This document shows, piece by piece, positions 1 to 6,537 of a stretch of DNA of 38,246 nucleotides; position 1 is the first letter of the stretch; every line of letters begins with the position of its first letter. The stretch lies in the NCBI GenBank assembly GCA_022773585.1, contig JALEZZ010000077.1:1-38246 (forward strand), given 5' to 3'. The DNA comes from Selenomonas sp. GTDB lineage: Bacteria; Bacillota; Negativicutes; Selenomonadales; Selenomonadaceae. Made by a program: the position numbers and the translations under genes. The notes beneath the pieces are model-generated. The model was not told where the DNA came from, did no database searches, and saw only the letters and a program-made list of their open reading frames with translations.

Positions 1-1
1 C

Positions 2-91
2 CAAAACATGATTGATTTGGTCATGCTCGGATGTTCCGATATTGTCGTACCATTGCCGAATCGTCCTCGAGCCACGAATCACGCGGCTTGA
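2..91 (+). pseudogene. C-terminal end of a transposase (partial, enters from the left edge)
   Basis: An open frame enters at the left edge and runs 29 codons to TGA at 89-91, ending in residues like PLPNRPRATNHAA. It is followed 20 bases later by an inverted repeat whose outer end reads GGCTCTTCACCC on the minus strand, the kind of GGCTCTT terminus seen in ISL3-family elements. The combination of a short frame ending just inside a terminal repeat suggests the last codons of an insertion-sequence transposase. The family assignment is tentative because only the extreme C-terminus is visible, and it could instead be an unrelated gene end. Confidence 0.4.
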
Positions 92-111
92 GGCGATGCT
101 GATGCTAATCT

Positions 112-138
112 TTCACCCACACTTATGGGTGAAGAGCC
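112..138. mobile_element. Right terminus of an ISL3-like insertion sequence
   Basis: A perfect 8-bp inverted repeat, TTCACCCA (112-119) and TGGGTGAA (126-133), is followed by GAGCC ending at 138. Read inward on the minus strand this gives GGCTCTTCACCCATAAG, which resembles ISL3-type ends. It sits between the partial transposase frame and a consensus promoter whose -35 begins 6 bp outside it. Mobile-element identity is inference; the hairpin itself is plain in the sequence. Confidence 0.45.
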
Positions 139-143
139 GAACT

Positions 144-172
144 TTGACAGCTTTCGTCCAAAAGTTTATAAT
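144..172 (+). promoter_or_regulatory. Perfect consensus sigma-70 promoter for the small protein gene
   Basis: TTGACA (144-149), a 17-bp spacer and TATAAT (167-172) match the consensus at all twelve positions. The predicted start lies near 179, giving a leader of about 50 nt and, with the terminator at 551-590, a transcript of about 410 nt. It is the strongest promoter by sequence in the window. Confidence 0.85.
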
Positions 173-230
173 AACAGAGGAACATATAGCTATCACAGAC
201 AACAGAAAAAAGAGACAAGGGAAGAAAGGA

Positions 231-530
231 ATGGGTCAGCGTATGGCTACGACGAAAGCAACAGCAAAGAAAGCGTATGTCTTCTTCAACTGCGACGAGG
301 AGAAATCCGAAAAGTCGATGAACATCTTCTACAACAACGAAGTGTTCAAGGACACGAAGACGTCGAAGAAGGCGCTCTGGGCAAAGGTTCTCGAGGAAGT
401 CGAGGCCGGCCGCGTCCAGATTGCGGACGAAAACCTCAAGGCAGCACAGGACGCTGTCGTGAACGGCAACCCCTGCGATGCCGGCCAGTATCTGCACTTC
501 GGCGAGATCGTGGAAGTTCTCTGCCACTGA
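231..530 (+). CDS. Small conserved-looking protein of unknown function (99 aa)
   Basis: I do not recognise the family. The product is a soluble, mixed-charge protein with a short Lys/Ala/Thr-rich N-terminus (MATTKATAKKAYVFFN), a central segment rich in Asp, Glu and Lys, and a hydrophobic end (GEIVEVLCH). It contains three cysteines (NCDE, PCDA, VLCH) and no signal peptide or membrane segment. Two starts are possible. ATG at 231 is served by AAGGGA at 217-222, and ATG at 243 by AAAGGA at 225-230 with a long 12-nt gap; the second would give a 95-residue protein. The gene is monocistronic, with a perfect consensus promoter upstream and a strong terminator downstream, so high expression is expected. 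Codon use (CTC, GTC, AAG, GAC) matches the chromosomal genes around it. Confidence 0.75.
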   Translation: MGQRMATTKATAKKAYVFFNCDEEKSEKSMNIFYNNEVFKDTKTSKKALWAKVLEEVEAGRVQIADENLKAAQDAVVNGNPCDAGQYLHFGEIVEVLCH

Positions 531-550
531 GATGCAGAAAAGACACAGAC

Positions 551-590
551 AAAAAGAGCGATGCTGCGTGAAAACAGCGTCGCTCTTTTT
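551..590. terminator. Bidirectional intrinsic terminator
   Basis: AAAAAGAGCGA (551-561) pairs perfectly with TCGCTCTTTTT (580-590) around a GC-containing inner stem. The A-tract and T-tract make it work in both directions. It ends the small-protein transcript (plus strand) and the hydrolase gene that stops at 610 (minus strand). Confidence 0.9.
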
Positions 591-609
591 CGTATGTGTT
601 TCGATGTGA

Positions 610-2235
610 TTATTGCAGTTCGTCCTGATGCAGGTTGATGATTTCTCCCATGAGCTGCTTGCCCCGGATGTCGGGGTGCAGGCCGTCGATGGAAAGCGCG
701 GGATCGAGGACGGTATGCGTCTTGTCATAGAAATAGGGTTCGAGGTCGATGAAATACGGCTGTGCCTTGATGTAGGCGTTGATGTGATCCATCTTCGCAT
801 GCCATTTCGGGTCCGTGTCCGTGCGGAACGCGAATTTGATGTTTTGCGGATGAATCGGCATGAGCGTCAGGAAAATCGGGCGGATGCCATACTGTTCGCA
901 GAGCGCCTTGATGCGCGCGAGGTCGCGGATGACATCGTCAGCGGAAATGGCAGGGTCGCGCAGGCTGTTCGTGCCCGTGAGGATCAGCAGATTTTCGGGG
1001 TGCATCGGCACGACATCCTGTTCAAAACGCGCGAGCGTCGTCTTGCTCGTGTCACCGCTGCGGCCGAGATTGACGGCGGGGAAGTCGAGATATGTGCCAT
1101 AGCTGTATTCGAGCGCCGAGGGCGGGTACGAGACGGCGCCGCCGCCATGCGTGATGCTGTCGCCGAACATCGCGGCCTTGACGTGCTCGTGCTCGGGCAT
1201 GACGAAATGCGAGGTCTTGGAATAATGGCCGATGGTGTTGCCTTTTGCATCGAGTGCGCGCACGCGCCAGTAATAGTCGCCCGCGTAGGGACGTGGATAT
1301 TCGTCATAGCAGTTTGCAGCCGAATCGACGACGCGGCTCCAGACGCGGTCAGGTGTCGGTTGCGAATCGCCCTCTTCGGCAGGCGGCTGCGTCATGAGTT
1401 CGACTTCGTAATGCGTGATGCCGTGCAGCGGAATCCAGCGGTAGACGGGGTAGATGGGCATTTCGGCGCCCGGCATATCGTCAAAATCTTTGAGGAGCGG
1501 CGCATCTGGAGCATCTTTTGTCCAGTCGATGACGAGGGGTTCGGCTTTCGACCACTCGCCGATGGCGTCGAGATGCAGGCCGAGCGCGCGCACGCGCCAG
1601 TAGAGCTGCGTGTACTTCGTGTATTTGCGCAGGTCTGCCTGCCAGCCATTCGTGAAGACTTCGCGCGTGCTTTCGAGGTGGCCGTTCTTTGAAAGAGCTG
1701 TGCCGCCTTCCTCGGCGGGCGGCTCAGAGAGCAGCTCGACCTCATAGCAGACGGCCGCAGGCACGCCGTGCCAGACGAGGAACGGCATCGGGCTCGCAGG
1801 TGCGCTCTGCGGATAATGCGTGATGACGACCGGCTGCGGCGGGTCGCGGTAGATGGGGTTTGCCACGGGCTCGGACGCCTCGCCGAGCTGGCCGAACAGG
1901 CCGTACGGTGTCACGCGGTAGTACATCGGAATCGCGCCCGTTGGCACGTCATAAGCGTTCTCGCGCGTTGTGCCCGTCGTGAGCAGATGGTACTCCGGCT
2001 CGCCCTCGACGCGCCCCGTCGTCTTTGCATATGTCTCGACGCGGTACCAGCAGGGATAGGGTAGCTTCTCCCACGTCAGCCGCAGGCGGCCGTTCTCCGT
2101 CTCGACGAACGAAGCAGCCAGCGGCTGTCCCTCGCGGCCGAACGGATCCGTCTTTTCGCAGACGAAGATGATCGCGATGACACAGGCGAGAATCAGCGCA
2201 AGGAAGGCGAGAAATTTCAGAATGGATGTTTTCAA
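610..2235 (-). CDS. Membrane-anchored SGNH/GDSL-family hydrolase with fibronectin-III-like N-terminal repeats
   Basis: A 541-residue protein. Residues about 6-27 form a hydrophobic segment with no clear cleavage site, so it is probably a signal anchor with the rest outside the membrane. Residues about 40-345 hold three copies of a beta-rich unit with motifs such as YRVETY, YEVELLSEPPAEEG, YWRVRAL and YEVELMTQPPAEEG, resembling fibronectin type III domains. The C-terminal 195 residues are an SGNH hydrolase: block I GDSIT with nucleophile Ser360, block II Gly391 (LGRSGD), block III GTNS with Asn423, and block V DGLHP with Asp517 and His520. All catalytic residues are present. Family members are lipases or esterases acting on acylated sugars or lipids; the substrate cannot be read here. 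The start is TTG, supported by GGGAG nine bases upstream. Transcription diverges from cobO. Confidence 0.88.
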   Translation of the reverse strand: MKTSILKFLAFLALILACVIAIIFVCEKTDPFGREGQPLAASFVETENGRLRLTWEKLPYPCWYRVETYAKTTGRVEGEPEYHLLTTGTTRENAYDVPTGAIPMYYRVTPYGLFGQLGEASEPVANPIYRDPPQPVVITHYPQSAPASPMPFLVWHGVPAAVCYEVELLSEPPAEEGGTALSKNGHLESTREVFTNGWQADLRKYTKYTQLYWRVRALGLHLDAIGEWSKAEPLVIDWTKDAPDAPLLKDFDDMPGAEMPIYPVYRWIPLHGITHYEVELMTQPPAEEGDSQPTPDRVWSRVVDSAANCYDEYPRPYAGDYYWRVRALDAKGNTIGHYSKTSHFVMPEHEHVKAAMFGDSITHGGGAVSYPPSALEYSYGTYLDFPAVNLGRSGDTSKTTLARFEQDVVPMHPENLLILTGTNSLRDPAISADDVIRDLARIKALCEQYGIRPIFLTLMPIHPQNIKFAFRTDTDPKWHAKMDHINAYIKAQPYFIDLEPYFYDKTHTVLDPALSIDGLHPDIRGKQLMGEIINLHQDELQ

Positions 2236-2255
2236 AGATATTGACTCCCGAAATA

Positions 2256-2264
2256 TGATATAAT
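2256..2264 (+). promoter_or_regulatory. Extended -10 promoter for cobO and probably the glycosyltransferase array
   Basis: TGATATAAT is a perfect extended -10 on the plus strand, about 42 bp before the cobO start. Its core overlaps the predicted transcription start of the opposing promoter, so the two cannot be occupied at once. cobO and the next genes overlap or nearly touch, so this may be the main promoter for 2306-10186. Confidence 0.65.
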
Positions 2265-2267
2265 CCT

Positions 2268-2276
2268 AGTATATCA
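2268..2276 (-). promoter_or_regulatory. Extended -10 promoter for the GDSL hydrolase
   Basis: On the minus strand this reads TGATATACT, a complete TGn extended -10. It forms one arm of the 7-bp inverted repeat TGATATA (2256-2262) and TATATCA (2270-2276). The leader would be about 25 nt to the TTG start at 2235. No good -35 is visible, as is common with extended -10 elements. Confidence 0.6.
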
Positions 2277-2305
2277 TAGAGAAGCAAATCGGAAGGGGGA
2301 TTTTT

Positions 2306-2872
2306 TTGGAAACGGAACAAAAAACGCCGCATGGACTCGTGCTCGTTCATACGGGCGATGGCAAAGGCAAGACGACGGCGGCGCTCGGACTCGCGATGCG
2401 CGCCTGGGGCGACGGACTCTCCGTGTTGATCCTGCAATTCATCAAGGGTGGATGGAAATACGGCGAGCTTCGCGCCATCGAGGCACTTGGCAAGGCTTCA
2501 GCAGCGGGCATGGGAGGGCGCATCGAGGTACATCAGCTCGGCAAAGGCTTCACGCACAAGGGCGATGTGCCCGAGGCGGAGCATGAAAAAGCTGCGCAGG
2601 AGGCGCTGGCCGCTGCGCGCGAGGCGCTGACGAGCGGAACGTGGAATCTCGTCATCCTCGACGAAATCAACTATGCTGTGAAGTTCGGCCTTCTGAAAGT
2701 CTCCGATGTGCTTGAACTGCTCGATCTGCGGCCGAAGACGCTCCACGTCGTACTGACCGGTCGTGATGCCGCGCCAGAAATCATCGCGCGTGCCGACCTC
2801 GTGACGGAGATGCATCTCGTCAAGCATCCATTTGAAAAAGGCATCAAGGCGCAGAAAGGAATCGAGTTTTGA
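2306..2872 (+). CDS. cobO: Corrinoid adenosyltransferase (CobA/CobO/BtuR type)
   Basis: Transfers the 5'-deoxyadenosyl group of ATP to cob(I)alamin or cobinamide in the cytoplasm, giving the adenosylated cofactor. The 188-residue length is typical. A Walker A loop GDGKGKTTAALG lies at about residues 16-27, followed by RAWGDGLSVLILQFIKGGWKYGE and the late motif LVILDEINYAVKFGL (about 118-131), all CobA/BtuR hallmarks. The start is TTG, eight bases after GGAAGGGGG. The stop TGA overlaps the TTG of the next gene, so translation is probably coupled. No other cobalamin gene lies nearby, although this window also encodes a TIGR03960-type radical SAM protein of a family that often carries a B12-binding fold. 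Its location at the head of a glycosyltransferase array looks positional rather than functional. Confidence 0.93.
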   Translation: METEQKTPHGLVLVHTGDGKGKTTAALGLAMRAWGDGLSVLILQFIKGGWKYGELRAIEALGKASAAGMGGRIEVHQLGKGFTHKGDVPEAEHEKAAQEALAAAREALTSGTWNLVILDEINYAVKFGLLKVSDVLELLDLRPKTLHVVLTGRDAAPEIIARADLVTEMHLVKHPFEKGIKAQKGIEF

Positions 2873-3951
2873 GGAAGATTGCTGCCATCGTGATGGTCAA
2901 GAACGAGATGGACATCATCGAGAGCTTCGTGCGCCATACGCTGGGATTTGCAGACTTGCTGATTGTCGCTGATCACAAGAGCACAGACCGCACGCGGGAG
3001 ATTCTCGAAGCGCTGAAGGAAGAGGGACTGCCTGTCCTTATCGAGGACGTGGCAGTTGCGCGTCATGCGCAGGCAGAGACGATGACACGCCTGCTCTGGC
3101 TGGCGGCTGACGAGCATCAGGCAGACCTCATCGTGCCGCTCGACGCGGATGAGTTCCTTGTGCCGACGGGCGAAGCGGCTGTCCGCGACGTCCTTGAGGC
3201 TCTGACAATCGATGATGTGTGCTCGCTCCGCTGGCAGCGCTATCTGCCGCAGTCTGATGACGGCATCCCTGCTGGGGTGTTCGCGCTTTCCGTGCCGCTG
3301 CTTCGTGCAAAAGAACAGGAGCAGGGACAAAAGATTATCGTCCGTGGCGATGTCGTCCGCAGGGATCATCCTGGGCTTGCCGAAGGGAATCACATGATTC
3401 TCCGCGAAGGCGGGATGGCGCATGGCGAACATGGGGATTTCTGCGATGGCCTCGAACTTGCGCATCTCGTCTGGCGGAACCCCGCGCAGATTTGCTCGAA
3501 ATACGCTGTTGGCTGGCCGAACATCGCAGGAAAGTACGGTCTGAGCACCCCATCGGGCGGCGGTTATCAGGGCGTGTTCGAGCGCATCCGCAGAGGCGAG
3601 ACGCCCAAGCGAACCGAGGATGACAGAGCATGGGAGCCGTGTTCTCTGGCTGGCCGTGTGCCGTTTCCCACGCTTCGCTATAGTGAAAATACCATTCCGA
3701 ATGTGCTTGCCAATGTCATGGCGGCAAGCGAGGCATTGGCGGCCGAGCTTGCGGAGACGCGGGCGCTCGCTTCGCAGCCCCTCGTGACGACCATTGTCCC
3801 GTATCTCGGGGGGGGGGACAGACGTCCTTTGCAGACGAATTGTTTCAAGCATCGCTGGCATCGGCGCTGGCCGAGGATTATCCGTGGCATGAAATCATCA
3901 TCCCTGTTTTCGGAGGCGTCATTCCTCGTGTGCTCGTACAGGATGCCGTGA
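2869..3951 (+). CDS. Glycosyltransferase-like paralog A, N-terminal part (frame broken at a G10 tract)
   Basis: As sequenced this encodes 360 residues. Residues 1-100 are a GT-A fold of the Glyco_tranf_2_4 type: VMVKNEMDIIESFVRH, a nucleotide-binding DHKSTDRT and the metal-binding DADEF. A middle region follows with the family-like segment WRNPAQICSKYAVGWPNIAGKY. At residue 314 the gene meets ten consecutive G (3808-3817). After this the reading frame no longer matches paralogs B-D, giving about 44 unrelated residues before a stop at 3949. The rest of the protein is intact in the -1 frame (to 4646). A tract of 8 or 11 G would join the two into a protein of about 591 residues. The start is TTG, overlapping the cobO stop, with AGAAAGGA eight bases upstream. 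The acceptor and donor are unknown; a surface glycan is inferred. A sequencing error in the homopolymer is the main alternative. Confidence 0.85.
   Translation: MRKIAAIVMVKNEMDIIESFVRHTLGFADLLIVADHKSTDRTREILEALKEEGLPVLIEDVAVARHAQAETMTRLLWLAADEHQADLIVPLDADEFLVPTGEAAVRDVLEALTIDDVCSLRWQRYLPQSDDGIPAGVFALSVPLLRAKEQEQGQKIIVRGDVVRRDHPGLAEGNHMILREGGMAHGEHGDFCDGLELAHLVWRNPAQICSKYAVGWPNIAGKYGLSTPSGGGYQGVFERIRRGETPKRTEDDRAWEPCSLAGRVPFPTLRYSENTIPNVLANVMAASEALAAELAETRALASQPLVTTIVPYLGGGDRRPLQTNCFKHRWHRRWPRIIRGMKSSSLFSEASFLVCSYRMP
3808..3817 (+). repeat. Poly-G tract (G10) in paralog A
   Basis: Ten G interrupt the coding sequence after codon CTC at 3805-3807. The downstream frame that matches the paralogs needs a run of 8 or 11 (n = 2 mod 3), so the present state is OFF. 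The run encodes the Gly turn just after the first strand of the C-terminal domain. Confidence 0.85.
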
Positions 3952-4646
3952 AGTGCGGCGTCCGTCTCGTCGCTTCGGAAAGCCTGCTTTCTGACGTGAA
4001 AGGGAAATATATCGAATGGCTGCTGCCGGGCGAGACGGTGCGGCCCGAAAAGCTCCGCCGCATGGTGACGTGCTTCGAACTTCAGGATTTGCCGTATCCT
4101 CTGCTGCTGTCCGATTCGTACGAACAATATCCCGAAGGCTGGCCCTATCGGAATTTCGGTGTGACAGAACAGGAGAACGTACGGGTAATACCCTGCATCG
4201 AAGCATGGCAGAATTTCCTGTCGAGCGGGACGTATCCTTCTCGCGGCCTGGCTGGCGTGCTTGTGCTCCAAAGTGTTTTCAAGGCATGTCGGGGCCTCAT
4301 GGATGCGTCTGGATTCGAGGGCGGATGGCCTCACTTTCTCCTGCTTTGGCGCGCTTTGCTGGAGGCGGCCAGCCAGCAGACAGATACGGACTGGTGCCTT
4401 ATCCTGCATGCGGATTACACGGGTTTGGTGCAGGAACCGAGCTTTGAGGAAATCGCCGTGCATCAGATGGATTGGCATATGCTCTGCAAAAGGGACCATG
4501 CGCTTCTTGGCGCGGAAAAACTGGCGCAGATTGCTGCTGCTCAGAAAGTCATCGGCGACGAACTTTTGAGACAGGCGGGGGAAGAGGGCACCGACCTTTC
4601 GACCGGCATCTGGCCTGCGTATCGGCAGATGATTGCGGCGCTCTGA
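3840..4646 (+). pseudogene. Glycosyltransferase-like paralog A, C-terminal domain in the shifted frame
   Basis: The frame that continues paralog A after the G10 tract. Homology to the other copies begins right at the tract (GGA CAG ACG at 3816-3824), and the first possible initiator, TTG at 3840, has no ribosome site, so separate translation is doubtful. The 268 residues align throughout with B, C and D: YPWHEIIIPVFGG, GKYIEWLLPGETVRPEKLRRMV, then a Cys/Leu-rich middle and the shared end GIWPAYRQMIAAL. The layout resembles a second, degenerate GT-A domain in which the usual LDSDD is replaced by LLPGETV, so it may bind rather than catalyse. No internal stops have accumulated, which argues that the frame is still used. 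Confidence 0.75.
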
Positions 4647-4687
4647 TGCAGAAAGGCCATGCGTGCAGAAGGAATTTGGAGGAATCT

Positions 4688-6520
4688 ATGGAACAGAACG
4701 AAGAGCAGGCTGGAAAACCTGCGCGAAAAAATATTGTCGCCATCTCGATGGTCAAGAACGAGATGGACATCATCGAGAGCTTCGTGCGCCATACGCTGAA
4801 TTTTGCGGATCGGCTGTTCATTGTCGATCACAAGAGCACCGACAGGACGCGGGAGATTCTCGAATCGCTGCAGGAGGAAGGCCTGCCCATCATCATCGGG
4901 GGTGTGGATGCGGCGCGGCACATTCAGGCTGAAGTGCAGACACAGGCGCTCTGGACGGCGGCCGATACCTATCAGGCTGACCTCATCGTACCGCTCGATG
5001 CTGATGAGTTCCTTGTACCGACAGGCGAGGCGTCCGTTCGCGAAGTTCTTGAGGCGCTGGACGTCAAGGATGTCTGCTCGATTCGCTGGCAGCGCTATGC
5101 GCCGCAGTCCGACGATGGCATCCCTGCTGGGACGTTTGCGCTTTCGGTGCCTCTGCTGCGTGCGACGACGTCTGAAAGCGGTCAGAAAATCGTCGTCAGC
5201 GGCGACCTTGTCCGGCGCGAACATGTCCGTCTCAGCGAGGGGAACCACCTGATTATCCGGAGTTACGGAACGGCGCTCGTGAATGAACATGGTGATTTTT
5301 GCGACGGCATCGAACTCGCGCATCTCTACTGGCGGAGCCCGGCACAGATTCGCTCGAAATTCGCTGTCGGCTGGCCGAATATCGCAGGAAAGTACAGCAT
5401 TCATACACCGTCGGGCGGCGGCTATCGCGAGCCGTTCATGCGCATTGCCCAGGGCGGGACACCAGACAAGAGCGAAGGCGTTGCTGCATGGATGTCATGC
5501 GATCTGCGTGATCGCGTGCCGATGATGACGCTCCGCTACAGTGATGGCACCGTACCCGATGCGTTTGCCAACGTCATGGCCGCGAGCGAGGCACTGGCAC
5601 AGGAGCTCGCCGAGACGCGAGCCCTTGCTGCGCAGCCGGTCGTAACGACCATCATCCCGTATTTCGGGGGGGAGAGACAGATGTCTTCTGAGAGCGGAAT
5701 ATCTGACGAAGCATTCCGCAGGTCGCTCCGTTCAGCGCTGGACGAAACGTATTCGTGGCATGAAATCCTCATTCTCGTTTTCGGCGGCGTGATTCGTCGG
5801 TCGCTCGTGCAGGAGGCGATGAATCGGGGTGTCCGCCTTGTCGCGCCAGAAAATCTGCTCGCAAGTATTCAGGGGAAATATGTGGAATGCCTGCTGCCAG
5901 GTGAAACCGTGCGCTCTGAGAAGCTCCGCCGCATGGTGACGTGCTTCGAACTGCAGGACATGCCATACCCGATGATTGTCTCAGACAAGAAAGTGAAGCA
6001 GGATGCTTTTTCGTCGCTGTCGCCGTATGCGGATTTCGGCGTGACAGATGCAGATAATTTTCAAGTGCGGATCAGTGGAAGAACGTGGCGGTCGAAGTTG
6101 CTCGTGAGCGGGAGAATTCCTTCGTGCGGCCTAGCAGGCGTGCTCATGCGTCGGCAGCTTTTTGCAGACTGTGGCGGCCTGCTCGACTTTTTTGCAGATG
6201 GTCGTCCGCATCTCTTCCTGATGTGGCGCATGATGCTGCTGACCTGCGAACAGCAGCCGTATACGAATGTGGGCATTCTTTCAGAGGATTATGCAGAAAA
6301 CGTACCAGAGCTTAGTCTCACAGACATTGCCGTGCATCAGCTCGACTGGCAGGCAGCCTGCCTCGAAGATCAGGCTGCACTCGATACAGCGGCGCAGCAG
6401 GCCATCAGGAAGCGCCAGGAAATCATTGGAAAGGAGCTGCTCGCACAGGCGGAGATGGCTGGCATCGACCTCGCCGCCGGCATCTGGCCGACATATCGAC
6501 AGATGCTCGCGGCACTTTGA
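4688..6520 (+). CDS. Glycosyltransferase-like paralog B, full length (in-frame G7 tract)
   Basis: A 610-residue two-domain protein and the intact reference for the array. The N-terminal GT-A domain spans about residues 16-120 (MVKNEMDIIESFVRH, DHKSTDRT, DADEFLVP). The middle has WRSPAQIRSKFAVGWPNIAGKY. The C-terminal domain starts at about 320 with VTTIIPYFGG and includes KYVECLLPGETVRSEKLRRMV. It ends in GIWPTYRQMLAAL, a signature shared by all four. Seven G at 5666-5672 encode Gly327, Gly328 and the first base of Glu329 and leave the gene in frame. ATG at 4688 follows GGAGGA at 4678-4683 closely. There is no signal peptide, so it is expected to be cytoplasmic or membrane-associated. It follows paralog A by 41 bp and its stop abuts C. 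I infer surface glycan decoration; the substrate is unknown. Confidence 0.85.
   Translation: MEQNEEQAGKPARKNIVAISMVKNEMDIIESFVRHTLNFADRLFIVDHKSTDRTREILESLQEEGLPIIIGGVDAARHIQAEVQTQALWTAADTYQADLIVPLDADEFLVPTGEASVREVLEALDVKDVCSIRWQRYAPQSDDGIPAGTFALSVPLLRATTSESGQKIVVSGDLVRREHVRLSEGNHLIIRSYGTALVNEHGDFCDGIELAHLYWRSPAQIRSKFAVGWPNIAGKYSIHTPSGGGYREPFMRIAQGGTPDKSEGVAAWMSCDLRDRVPMMTLRYSDGTVPDAFANVMAASEALAQELAETRALAAQPVVTTIIPYFGGERQMSSESGISDEAFRRSLRSALDETYSWHEILILVFGGVIRRSLVQEAMNRGVRLVAPENLLASIQGKYVECLLPGETVRSEKLRRMVTCFELQDMPYPMIVSDKKVKQDAFSSLSPYADFGVTDADNFQVRISGRTWRSKLLVSGRIPSCGLAGVLMRRQLFADCGGLLDFFADGRPHLFLMWRMMLLTCEQQPYTNVGILSEDYAENVPELSLTDIAVHQLDWQAACLEDQAALDTAAQQAIRKRQEIIGKELLAQAEMAGIDLAAGIWPTYRQMLAAL
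5666..5672 (+). repeat. Poly-G tract (G7) in paralog B
   Basis: Seven G at the same protein position as the runs in A and D, here with the gene in frame. The run is short enough to be more stable than G9 or G10. A gain of one G would bring a stop within ten codons. Confidence 0.75.
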
Positions 6521-6537
6521 GAACAGGAGATTTGGAG

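Noticed and set aside
3806..3830. Programmed ribosomal frameshift at the G tract of paralog A
   Set aside because: A slippery run exists, but paralog D would need the opposite shift, paralog B is in frame with a shorter run, and I see no evident stimulatory structure. Tract-length variation is simpler.
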